DNA of 64,000 nt, taken from contig CP070643.1 in NCBI GenBank assembly GCA_020354125.1, positions 2,836,372 through 2,900,371 on the forward strand, read 5' to 3'. The notes below the pieces were generated by a model, which made no database searches, was not told where the DNA came from, and saw nothing but the letters and a program-made list of their open reading frames with translations. How positions within the stretch are numbered: position 1 is the first letter of the stretch; each line of letters starts with the position of its first letter. Source of the stretch: Betaproteobacteria bacterium. GTDB taxonomy: Bacteria > Pseudomonadota > Gammaproteobacteria > Burkholderiales > Eutrophovitaceae. Positions 10,701 through 17,245 of this stretch are shown here, piece after piece. Position numbers and translations under genes: made by a program.

Positions 10701-10735
10701 CCAGCGGACTGTGGGGCATTCTGCGGGTGCAGTAA
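4787..10735 (+). CDS. Giant multicopper oxidase, candidate Mn(II) oxidase (MofA/MnxG-like)
   Basis: A 1982-residue exported protein. The signal peptide ends MAPAIAQA. Copper-ligand motifs are HIYHLHNHQW (484-493), HCHFYPHFAQGM (538-549; H538, C539, H540, H544, M549, a full type 1 plus type 3 motif), HIH (939-941), THDHYGPSTH (1044-1053), HEH (1332-1334) and HGHDW (1890-1894). Several Asp/Gly-rich loops (near 168-178 and 1255-1270) look calcium-binding. Size and partners (PPIase, cytochrome c) match MofA of Leptothrix and MnxG of Pseudomonas, which oxidise Mn(II) outside the cell. I chose ATG 4787 over GTG 4784; a strong AAGGAAGGGGG lies just upstream. Substrate is inferred; another metal or phenolic donor is possible. 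Confidence 0.85.
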   Translation: MSITKNSSLPTLGALRLVSACAVGLVALVMAPAIAQAQISCARTLTANVVAIDQPLSFNRLGASNINGMVFALEQDVINKGSKVPLHLGGAKQPGNVELRPDKRPRPLVLRIAAGDCLDVKLTNLLTNNPNPFNIPHPGPQAINVFIDQQVRDRHVSFSVPGMQLRDNIDSDGTNTGTNGDGGLVATGGNNFKIYKLYAPNEGVHVITSYGATFGSDANQGNSANGLFGQIIVEPAGARMYRNTVTEEDMRLAIVGTTPKGLPKIDYEARYPLQQPWIDEGKADRPILNMIDTATNEIWHTEVDAVVAGPNADGSFPASTYPLESVGLRNPSLPNRLEAFRDFAQNWHDENAAAQAFPGFYNDPVFGYVLEGVRDSFMINYGSGGIGTEILANRLGVGPMHDCLSCAYEEFFLTSFTVGDPAMLVDIPANAGLEALAPGQAPPPGTTGPKANFALYPSDPANVNHSYVGDFTKFRNTHIGKEQHIYHLHNHQWLYNPNDDNANYLDAQSIGPGSSYTYEINFGGSGNRNKTSGDAIYHCHFYPHFAQGMWHMWRIHDVTETGTLLAASVSGGVSVPGKPGLFHNDPFELGNGTPALGARALPDGEIAVGVPIPAVVPLPGKGMAPLPGPVTVKVNPLTTTDGMGTILPVGSLADINVAAAIGADGIAGTADDLNPGYPFWIAGIDTIVGQRPPTPPMDMATAADVAAAKAANPALFADLVAAQADGHDGGLRRHSLLGNSSGGHALVTVSPIDFSKVVEESDVQYFPEIGTDLEQVAMWFHSIREHPSDALKLDGTTADVPFVVNGAKPAIGAVFNEPCVDDEGDRLGNFVTGDFFGALGLETKGASAFNADNPRIYKGANMQFDVILNKTGYHYPQQRIIALWEDVVPTIDKAKAPEPLVMRLNTFDCAVYSHANLVPEVYEIDDYQVRTPTDIIGQHIHLPKWDLTTADGAANGWNYEDGTLAPGAVVERIHAIREFNQCIGKDFGDPRDGQDECPVATEHPYFGQFGRDDWTGARTTLQRWFADPVVNTAGVDRGLGIIFTHDHYGPSTHQQVGLYATVLTEPAGSRWVHNETGVQLGAGPDGTGGRSDGGPTSWQAQILPPDSASFGSTVQAETLEPFREFYVEFSDFQHAYEHGVYVGAGPDGRPLPGAGQGLPMAVANLGNPEFTGLAADAFRFSINPPARQQFNAPLFPNLQLEVAGGQIPGCPTRPCPQAIDVQDPGTLVANYRAEPVGLRVFDPNKQGPDGKPGTQADGIAGDLAFALSTELRDENGVVTPITRAINDLNSVTGKAPAGYVLNQGALAGDPFTPMFRSYSGDLVRVKMQAGAHEHEQNTSILGLKWLQGGSGHGTGPNSGWRNVQGSGISEQFTFRMPMNPTAQQLNDAGQTDYAWTIAAHMDGWWTGTWGLVRKYETTQPDLALLPGNEEVDTARIVNEKDFNGVCPKTAPLLEKTVIAILANELLPKPAGVTIVPNGPNGTNAPLNTQHVGAPLDPDGGTLVYNPRDTEVSGNVLGQGPQSFNGPLHDPTAILYVSADDLEPVPGQAGNVCRDRPNRPGIANPECQVQLKAGLKVEPLMLRANAGDCVEVALFNRLPALVPDLPTLATLQGVVKRERFVIDNGVDIGSTLFDNNLIVPSSHVGLQPQLVEVDATQHAGYNVGTNAVSTVGPVLPNGDPADAIVYRWYMGHIAGNKVNKGIELVATPVEFGGFGLMPADKVKQGQKSLVGGMVVHPKDAVVVEDANQHAQATVTVNGTAYRDFMVVMTKDLNHRYRSGDAVQHLNGQQVGIPEDSVENSGMALNYGIEPLWFRMGLLPNAPFGNAGCGPNCYGGVEDAHTAYSNTVVRRGNVENLGDPVTPVLIANAGQEARINWAIPHGAGRGTLFKLHGHDWQRAPYVCNGSSRDNLTGACTMTEVGSTSIGKSPYDHYFNGQDSLTPMGHFTFRIEKAGGEGQVVGDYLYRDFGSFGNASGLWGILRVQ

Positions 10736-10790
10736 CAAGCAGGAAGGTCCGTCTAACATGGCGCGGCTATTGCAGCGTCGAACAAAGAGA

Positions 10791-10825
10791 GTGCAGCCGC
10801 AAGGCTGCACTTCTCTTTTCTTTGC
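10791..10825 (+). terminator. Terminator or attenuator hairpin between oxidase and beta-propeller genes
   Basis: A perfect 8-bp stem GTGCAGCC / GGCTGCAC with a GCAA tetraloop (10791-10810) is followed by a T-rich run (TTCTCTTTTCTTT). It has the shape of an intrinsic terminator. It lies 55 bp after the oxidase stop and 125 bp before the next start, so it could lower expression of the accessory genes relative to the oxidase. Confidence 0.6.
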
Positions 10826-10934
10826 TATATTGAACCCAACCAAACCAGATTTCAGCGGTTCGTTTGCCTTGTCAGCCGGCAAGGCCGGCAAAAGTGACGA
10901 CTCGCAACACCCGCCAGGCATGAGGAGACCAACC

Positions 10935-12971
10935 ATGGCGCCCAGAGATTCGTATCTGCGGTCCTTTTTGACCGCCAGCATCCTTGCCCTCGCCGCGATG
11001 GCGGCTGTCTTCCAGCCAGCTTTGGCCAAAACCGACAGTCCCGGTCAGGCGGGCAAGCAATCTGCGCCGGGAGCGGGGCAGGGCACGCAACGCTACGTCA
11101 AGGACGGCGTGACGATCGAGTTTGGCATCCGGCCGCTTCAGCGTGCCGCTGACGAACCGTTAATGGAAGGTGAAACAGTCGAAGTCCGCTTCAAGCTCAG
11201 CGATGAAGCGACCGGCCAGCCGCTGCGCGGCTTTTCACCGGGTGCGTGGATGGACATTGGCCAGGTGCTGCAGGGCCAGCCCGGTGCCGAGCAGAAGAGC
11301 TGCAAGGACAAGATCGCGCTCTATTTGAAGGGTGTGGTTGGTATCCGCCCGATGCTCGACCTGAACAGTTACTACGTGCTGGTGCTCAATCGCGACAGCA
11401 GCATTTCGGTGATCGATCCATTGGTGTCGATGGTGGGCGTCACCAGCACGCTGGCGCGCACGCCGTTGCCGCGACCCGGCGCTGACTGGATAGCCAGCGC
11501 CGACAGCAAGCGTGTGTTCGTGTCCATGCCCAACGCCGACCAGGTGGCGGTGATGGATACCGAAACGTTTGGCATCTCGACTTTCATCGATGCCGGCAAG
11601 GCACCGACACGGTTGGCCTTGCAGCCCGACGGGCGTTATTTGTGGGTGGGCAACGATGCGCGCGATACAGAGGCCAGCGGCGTGACCGTGATCGATACCG
11701 ATACCTTGGAAGTGGTGGGGCAGGTTGCGACCGGCGCCGGCCACCACGAGATCGCATTCACCGATGACAGCCGCTTCGCTTTCGTCACCAATCGCAATGA
11801 CGGCACCGTGACGCGGGTCGACGTGCGCACCTTGCGTGTTGCCGGCACCACCGACACCGGCGGCATTCCCATCTCGGTCGGCTATTCCGGCCTGTCCGGC
11901 TCAGTCTATGTGGCCGAAGCCGAAGGCGGCGAGCTCATCGTACTGGGCGGCAGCGGCTTTGCAGAGACCGCGAGGGTGACAATGAAGCCCGGGCTGGGAC
12001 CACTGCGCTTCACCCCGGACGGGCGTTATGCAATGGTGGTCAACCCCAGCGAAGACAAGGTGTATGTCGTTGATGTTTCCAGTAACTCCGTGGTGCACCA
12101 GATCAACGTTGCCGGGCAGCCTTACCAGCTGACGTTCACCCGCGCGTTCGGCTATGTCCGTTCACTTGCCAGCGAGCGGGTGACCATGATCAATCTTGCG
12201 ACGCTGGGTGCCGGGCGCAAGCCCATTGTGCAGAGTTTTGCTGCCGGCTCGGTGCCGCCGAAAGCGGCCGGCGATATTCCGCTTGCCGATTCGATTGTCA
12301 AGGCGCGTGACGATGCTGCGGTGCTGGTGGTGAACCCGGCTGACAACACCACGTACTTCTACATGGAAGGCATGAATGCGCCGATGAGCAACTATAAGTC
12401 TTTTGGTGCCAGCGCGCGCGCCGTTATGGTGCTCGATCGCAGCCTGCAGGAGATCGAAGCGGGGGTTTACGCTACCCAAGTGCGCATTCCGGCTCCCGGG
12501 CGCTACGATGTTGCCTTTACCATGGACTCGCCGTCGCTGCTGCATTGCTTTTCGGCGAGCGTCGAAGAAAATCCGAACCTGGTTCGCGTGGCCAGTTACA
12601 AGACCCGCTTTCTCCTTGACAGCCGCAAGGTTGATGTCGGTGATCGTGTGGCAGTGCGTTTCTCGATTACTGACGACCGCGCTGGAACCCCGAAGGCAGG
12701 TCTGACCGACGTGCGGGTTCTGTCCTACCTCGTGCCCGGCAAGCAGCGCCTCGAACAACTGGCGCGCGAGGTGGAGCCGGGAATCTACCAGGCACAGGTG
12801 CCGATCGAGTCGTACGGTGCATACTCTGTGCGGGTGGCGGTGCCTTCGCTCGATCAGGATTATCACGATATGAGTTTTGTCACGCTGATTGCCGAAGACC
12901 CGGCACATCGCGCCGAGATCGCGCGCCGCCTGGAAGAGCAGCAGCGTCGGGCAAAGGAGAATGCGCGATGA
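10935..12971 (+). CDS. Secreted YncE/cytochrome-D1-like beta-propeller protein
   Basis: A 678-residue protein with a signal peptide ending VFQPALA. Residues about 130-450 carry repeated propeller blades of the YVTN/YncE type (SISVIDPLV, VAVMDTETFGI, GVTVIDTDTLEVVGQV, GTVTRVDVRTLRV, KVYVVDVSSNSVVHQINV). The C-terminal third has two beta-rich modules resembling FixH or immunoglobulin-like folds (VLDRSLQEIEAGVYATQVRI; VGDRVAVRFSITDD). The start at 10935 follows GAGGAG; upstream in-frame codons run through the oxidase 3' end and lack a signal. The stop overlaps the next gene (ATGA). It is likely a periplasmic or surface partner of the oxidase; exact function is unknown. Confidence 0.8.
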   Translation: MAPRDSYLRSFLTASILALAAMAAVFQPALAKTDSPGQAGKQSAPGAGQGTQRYVKDGVTIEFGIRPLQRAADEPLMEGETVEVRFKLSDEATGQPLRGFSPGAWMDIGQVLQGQPGAEQKSCKDKIALYLKGVVGIRPMLDLNSYYVLVLNRDSSISVIDPLVSMVGVTSTLARTPLPRPGADWIASADSKRVFVSMPNADQVAVMDTETFGISTFIDAGKAPTRLALQPDGRYLWVGNDARDTEASGVTVIDTDTLEVVGQVATGAGHHEIAFTDDSRFAFVTNRNDGTVTRVDVRTLRVAGTTDTGGIPISVGYSGLSGSVYVAEAEGGELIVLGGSGFAETARVTMKPGLGPLRFTPDGRYAMVVNPSEDKVYVVDVSSNSVVHQINVAGQPYQLTFTRAFGYVRSLASERVTMINLATLGAGRKPIVQSFAAGSVPPKAAGDIPLADSIVKARDDAAVLVVNPADNTTYFYMEGMNAPMSNYKSFGASARAVMVLDRSLQEIEAGVYATQVRIPAPGRYDVAFTMDSPSLLHCFSASVEENPNLVRVASYKTRFLLDSRKVDVGDRVAVRFSITDDRAGTPKAGLTDVRVLSYLVPGKQRLEQLAREVEPGIYQAQVPIESYGAYSVRVAVPSLDQDYHDMSFVTLIAEDPAHRAEIARRLEEQQRRAKENAR

Positions 12972-13705
12972 GACGCTGCGTGATGGGCTTCGTATTGTTC
13001 GCCGGCACAGCACTGGCAGGTTTTGCTGTCCTCGCTGCAGAAAACGGCCACCGGCATCATGGTGGCCATGAGCAACACGCCGGGCACCAGCAAAATGACG
13101 CTGATGAACATGCGGCTCATCAGAAGACCGGCGGCGACGACCCGCACGCCAAGCACCGGGCGCAGGCTGCAACAGCAGCTGCCGCACCCAGCTCGGCAAG
13201 GGTGACCCTGCATGACCGAGCCTTGGTCGACCGTCATGGCCAGCGGGTCAGGTTGGTAAGCGACGTTCTGAGCGACAGGGTCGCGGTCATCAACTTTGTC
13301 TATACCACCTGCACCACCGTGTGCCCGGTCACTTCCGCGACCTTTGCGCAACTGCAGTCCGAGCTCGGCGAGCGGCTCGGCAAGGAGGTGGTGCTGGTGT
13401 CGATTAGCGTTGATCCGGTGCGCGACACGCCGCCGCGACTCAAGCAGTATTCGGCGATGCATGGTGCCGGTGATCACTGGCTGTGGCTGACCGGCGCCAA
13501 GCCCGATGTCGATCAGGTGCTGCGCGGCATGGGTGCCTACACGCCGAACTTCCAGGACCACCCGGCAATGGTGCTGGTGGGGGATGCCTCGCGCAACGAG
13601 TGGTCGCGTTACTTTGGTTTCCCTTCGGCGCAACAGTTACTGGCGAGCATCAATGCCATCGGCGGATCTATGCACGACAAGGCGGTTGTCAAAAGCAAGG
13701 AGTAG
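12968..13705 (+). CDS. SCO1/SenC/PrrC copper chaperone, His-rich N-terminus
   Basis: A 245-residue thioredoxin-fold protein of the SCO family. A signal or anchor segment (about 5-22) is followed by a striking His-rich stretch (about 28-63, with GHRHHGGHEQHAGH), a likely copper buffer. The SCO core has the CxxxC site YTTCTTVC (C115, C119) and a downstream conserved His in FQDHPAMV. Family members deliver copper to CuA of cytochrome oxidase or act as thiol redox proteins. In this operon copper loading of the giant oxidase is the likely job (inference). It is coupled to the propeller gene by a 4-bp overlap. Confidence 0.88.
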   Translation: MRRCVMGFVLFAGTALAGFAVLAAENGHRHHGGHEQHAGHQQNDADEHAAHQKTGGDDPHAKHRAQAATAAAAPSSARVTLHDRALVDRHGQRVRLVSDVLSDRVAVINFVYTTCTTVCPVTSATFAQLQSELGERLGKEVVLVSISVDPVRDTPPRLKQYSAMHGAGDHWLWLTGAKPDVDQVLRGMGAYTPNFQDHPAMVLVGDASRNEWSRYFGFPSAQQLLASINAIGGSMHDKAVVKSKE

Positions 13706-13708
13706 AAC

Positions 13709-14356
13709 ATGAATGTTTTTCGTCAATGCGTTATCGGCCTGGCACTTTTGTTCAGTGCGGGCTGGTGTCACGCGCAGGGGGTTACGCCGCAGCTGATCGC
13801 AGAACGCGATGCAACAGCACGTGAATACTTTACCGATACGGTGCTGATGACCCACACCGGCAAATCGGTGCGGTTCTACAGCGACACCATGAAAGGCAAG
13901 GTGGTGCTGATCAATTTCATCTATACCAGTTGCGGCGACGCTTGTCCGATGATTACCGCCAAACTGATGCAGGCACAAAAGGAAGTCGGCGAGCTGTTCG
14001 GCACGGAAGTGCGTTTTATCTCGATCAGTATCGACCCGCTCAACGATACGCCGGCGGCGCTTAGCGCATTTGCCAAGAAGATGGATGTGTCGCACCCGGA
14101 GTGGCTGTTTCTGACCGGAGAGCAGCGCAACGTCGACTACGTTGTCGCCAAACTCGGTGCCTACACCGAAGAGGTGCCCAATCACTTTATCGGCATGATC
14201 ATGGGCAGCGCGCAACAGGCGCGCTGGAAAAAAGTCCGTCCTGACGCGCCGCCCCAGGCCATTGCGCAGGAACTGCGGAGCCTGGCAGAGGCGGAGGCCG
14301 AACTGCGCAGTGCGCTGGCGTCACAGGACGGGAAGGTCTCGCAGCTTCAGCAGTAG
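13709..14356 (+). CDS. Second SCO1/SenC family protein
   Basis: A 215-residue exported SCO protein with a signal peptide ending GWCHA. The redox/copper site is IYTSCGDAC (C75, C79) and the conserved His is in VPNHFIGM. SISIDPLNDTP is the usual SCO core motif. The C-terminus ends in a charged helix (about 180-215). An AAGGAG ribosome site precedes the ATG, 3 bp after the first SCO stop. Two different SCO proteins in tandem suggest separate copper donor and disulfide-reducing roles, which is inference. Confidence 0.88.
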   Translation: MNVFRQCVIGLALLFSAGWCHAQGVTPQLIAERDATAREYFTDTVLMTHTGKSVRFYSDTMKGKVVLINFIYTSCGDACPMITAKLMQAQKEVGELFGTEVRFISISIDPLNDTPAALSAFAKKMDVSHPEWLFLTGEQRNVDYVVAKLGAYTEEVPNHFIGMIMGSAQQARWKKVRPDAPPQAIAQELRSLAEAEAELRSALASQDGKVSQLQQ

Positions 14357-14428
14357 CGTGTGCCCCGTTTAGGCGCTACCAGATACTGCGCAGCTGCTAT
14401 TGGTGGGCGTGCGCAGACTGCCGCCGAT

Positions 14429-16093
14429 ATGCTTTCAGCCTGGGGGGCTGAGCGCGGCCCTGTGTGCCGTCTGATTGTACTGGTTGTTTCTTCGATAAAG
14501 CGGTTCGCTGGCGTCGGGGCATTTTCCGGTCAACGCTTAGTGCCTATCGGCGTGGCGCTGATATTGCCTCTGGTGTTTGCCTGGTCCGGTGCTGTCGCGG
14601 CCGGCAATGCGTTGAGCGCTCTGGAACAGGCCGGCCGCCGGATTTATCTCGATGGCGTGACCGGTTCGGGCGAACCGCTGCGGGCGCTGGTTGGTGCCGG
14701 ACAGATGCCGCTGCGTGGCGCAGTGGTCGCTTGCGGCAACTGCCACGGGCCGGATGGCAAGGGCCGACCGGAATCCTCCGTGATTCCCCCCGAGATTACC
14801 TGGGAAGCGTTGACCAAGCCCTATGGCCACATTCACGCCACGCGCAAACACGGCCCGTTCGATGTTTCGGCGTTTGCATTCGCTGTCAACGAGGGCATTG
14901 ACCCGGCGGGTAACGTGCTGGATTTCACCATGCCGCGTTTCGCGTTGTCGCGCAGCGATGTCGAGGCATTGGTGGCCTACCTCAAGCGCCTGTCGAGCGT
15001 GCGCGATCCCGGTATCGTGGAGCAAGGCCTGCGGATCGGCACCGTGTTGCCGGATAGCGGCCCGGCTGCGGCGGCCGGTCGAGCGGTTGAGCAGGTGCTG
15101 AACGCCTATTTCGAGTACGTTAACCGGAATGGTGGCGTGCACCAGCGCCGACTCGAACTCGTTATCGCGGTCAGCCCGGACGATGCCCGCAAGCGGTTTG
15201 ATGACAAGCCGGTATTTGCGTTGGTCAGTCCGTTCGGCGGCGCTCCCGATGACGCGGTCAGCAAACTCCTCACGGACTCAGGCCTGCCGACCGTTGGTCC
15301 GCTCACGCCGGTGCCGGACGCCACCGGCGGGCCGCTGGCATTGGCGTTTTACCTGCAGCCCGGCCTGGGCGAGCAGCTTGCCGCGCTGGTCGACTTCGCC
15401 GCAAGCCGCGTGGCCGGCGAGCGGCTTGATGCGGCGGTCCTGTCGCTCGGCGCACAGCCGTACCAGGAAGCGGCGTGGACTGCGGTGAACCGATGTGAAA
15501 AGCACGGCTGTGCCCGGGCCGAGCAAATGACCTGGATGCAGGGGTCGTTTGACGCCGCCGCGCTGGTCAAACAGCTTGGCAGCGCCGGGGTCGAGCACAT
15601 TTTTTTCGCCGGTCCGGGGACTGATCTTGCCGCGCTGGTGGCAGCCCTCGACAAACTACCGGACAATGCGGAGGCAATCAGCCTTTATGTGCCGGGCGCA
15701 ATCGCGCGGGCTGCCATTGCCGGTCGGCAAGCGATGCCGGGAGAGCTTTTTGTCGCTTATCCTGCGCAGCCTGCTGCCGGTCCGGCTGCGTCGCCTGAAC
15801 TGTGGGAAGCGCTTGAGCGAAGCGGCACACTGAGTCGCCAGCATCGGGCAGTACAGCTTGCGGCGCTGCAAGCGGCGGCGGTGCTGGTGGAGGCGCTGCG
15901 TCGCTCTGGCCGCGATTTGAGCCGCGAGGCACTGGTGCGTGCACTGGAGGGTCTGGGTCGATTCGAGACCGGTTTCGGGCCACCGGTGAGCTTCGGCCCC
16001 GGCCAGCGCATCGGCGCGCGCGGCAGTTACGTAGTGGCAATTGACCGGGATGGGCGTTTTTCTCTGGCTTCCGACTGGATCCAGCTCAACTGA
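14429..16093 (+). CDS. Cytochrome c fused to a type 1 periplasmic-binding-protein domain
   Basis: About 554 residues from the ATG at 14429. The frame is open from GTG 14360, and GTG 14540 would place a clean signal peptide first (LILPLVFAWSGAVAAG), so the start is uncertain. A class I cytochrome c domain follows, with the heme site CGNCH (C102, C105, H106) and a likely axial Met in FTMPRF (M168). From about residue 190 to the end lies a LivJ/Peripla_BP_6-like fold (GTVLPDSGPAAAAGRAVEQVLNAY; VEALRRSGRDLSREALVRAL). MofC of Leptothrix is also a cytochrome c encoded beside the oxidase. Expected role: periplasmic electron acceptor. The binding-fold ligand is unknown. Confidence 0.8.
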   Translation: MLSAWGAERGPVCRLIVLVVSSIKRFAGVGAFSGQRLVPIGVALILPLVFAWSGAVAAGNALSALEQAGRRIYLDGVTGSGEPLRALVGAGQMPLRGAVVACGNCHGPDGKGRPESSVIPPEITWEALTKPYGHIHATRKHGPFDVSAFAFAVNEGIDPAGNVLDFTMPRFALSRSDVEALVAYLKRLSSVRDPGIVEQGLRIGTVLPDSGPAAAAGRAVEQVLNAYFEYVNRNGGVHQRRLELVIAVSPDDARKRFDDKPVFALVSPFGGAPDDAVSKLLTDSGLPTVGPLTPVPDATGGPLALAFYLQPGLGEQLAALVDFAASRVAGERLDAAVLSLGAQPYQEAAWTAVNRCEKHGCARAEQMTWMQGSFDAAALVKQLGSAGVEHIFFAGPGTDLAALVAALDKLPDNAEAISLYVPGAIARAAIAGRQAMPGELFVAYPAQPAAGPAASPELWEALERSGTLSRQHRAVQLAALQAAAVLVEALRRSGRDLSREALVRALEGLGRFETGFGPPVSFGPGQRIGARGSYVVAIDRDGRFSLASDWIQLN

Positions 16094-16123
16094 TTACAGG
16101 CACGCCGCCGGATTAACCCACGC

Positions 16124-17101
16124 ATGATCGAAATGAGAAAAAACAAGATCCTCCATGGTCTGTCATGTTTGCTGCTGTTGTGGAGCGCCACCGCTTACGG
16201 CCAGGCGGCTGGCGTGGTGGCCCGGGTCAACGGTGGCGACATCGAGGTGCGTGCCTTCGAGCGGCGGGTGCACGAGTACCTGCAAGCGCAACATACCAAT
16301 GTTGGCGCGATCCGCAACCCTGAAAAGTACAGGCGGATCCAGCGCGAGGTGCTCGACCAGATGATCGGCGAGGAACTGCTGTGGCAGGAGGCGTCGCGGC
16401 GCAACATCGTCGCCACCGATGCCGATGTGGAAGCCGCCGTGGCCGATATCGCAGGCCGCTTCGGTTCGGTCGAGAAATTCCGAATGCGTCTGGCGATCGA
16501 CGGATGGACCGAGGCGGAGTATGCCGGGCGGATCCGGCGCGAAGTGTCGACGCGGATGTTCGTCGAGCAGACGCTGCTCGCCGGGGTCAGTGTTTCCGAC
16601 ACCGAGATTCACGAGTTCTATATTGACAACCCTGAGCAGATGCGCCGTCCGGAGCAAGTCGCCGTTCGCCATATCCTCATCAAGCTGGCACCGGGTAGCG
16701 ATGCGGCGGTGGTCGAGGCTGCCAGAGGCCGGATCGAGGCGCTGCGGATCGAGGCTGCTGGCGGTGCCGATTTTGCCCAACTGGCCCGCGTCCACTCCGA
16801 GGACAGCAGCGCGAGCAATGGCGGCGACCTGGGCTTCATCAGCCGCGGGCAGATGGTTCGCCCGTTCGAGGAGGCGGCCTTTGCGCTGTCGCCGGCGGAG
16901 GTGTCCGGGGTGGTCAGGACCATCTACGGATTGCACATCATCAAGGCCGAGGCGCGGCGCGGCGGTGAACTGATACCGGAGGCGGAACTGCGCGAACCGA
17001 TCCATGACTACCTGTATTCAGGCAAGCGTCAGCAGGCGATTCGCGACGAGATTGCACGCCTGCGCAATAGCGCCGAGATCGAGGTTTTCTGGGCACTCTG
17101 A
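16124..17101 (+). CDS. Periplasmic PpiC/parvulin-type peptidyl-prolyl isomerase
   Basis: A 325-residue protein with a signal peptide ending SATAYG. A SurA-like N-terminal chaperone region covers about 30-170. The parvulin domain lies at about 175-275: VRHILIKL, FAQLARVHSEDSSASNGGDLGFISRGQMVRPFEEAAF and IYGLHIIK, all family signatures. It should help fold exported proteins, plausibly the near-2000-residue oxidase. MofB of Leptothrix is a PPIase too, though described as FKBP-type, so the fold class differs. A second ATG at 16133 is an alternative start. It is the last gene of the operon, convergent with the glycan operon. Confidence 0.9.
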   Translation: MIEMRKNKILHGLSCLLLLWSATAYGQAAGVVARVNGGDIEVRAFERRVHEYLQAQHTNVGAIRNPEKYRRIQREVLDQMIGEELLWQEASRRNIVATDADVEAAVADIAGRFGSVEKFRMRLAIDGWTEAEYAGRIRREVSTRMFVEQTLLAGVSVSDTEIHEFYIDNPEQMRRPEQVAVRHILIKLAPGSDAAVVEAARGRIEALRIEAAGGADFAQLARVHSEDSSASNGGDLGFISRGQMVRPFEEAAFALSPAEVSGVVRTIYGLHIIKAEARRGGELIPEAELREPIHDYLYSGKRQQAIRDEIARLRNSAEIEVFWAL

Positions 17102-17145
17102 GACCCGTTGGTGCCTGCCGCCGCTCAACGCGCCAGCCGTTGAAA

Positions 17146-17243
17146 CCAGGTCTCGACCTGGCGTCGTGCCCGGTTTGTGGCTGGAGATGACCGGAGGGCT
17201 TGTCTGCTTTGGTGCCAGGAACCGCGGGCATTGCGTGCCGCGG
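17146..17243. other. Two stem-loops in the convergent intergenic region
   Basis: CCAGGT-CTCG-ACCTGG (17146-17161) and CCGCGG-N10-CCGCGG (17222-17243) sit between the ends of the oxidase operon and the glycan operon. Neither has a clear T-run on either strand, so a role in termination is possible but weakly supported. Confidence 0.35.
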
Positions 17244-17245
17244 GA

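Noticed and set aside
10554-10934. 5' extension of the beta-propeller gene
   Set aside because: The frame runs through the oxidase 3' end and a hairpin; a signal peptide and ribosome site are at 10935.
5048-11029. Long open frames antisense to the giant oxidase (5048-6259, 6311-8005, 8588-9757, 9788-11029)
   Set aside because: They mirror the codon bias of a long GC-rich gene, have no ribosome sites or recognisable domains, and are fully overlapped by a protein with clear copper motifs.
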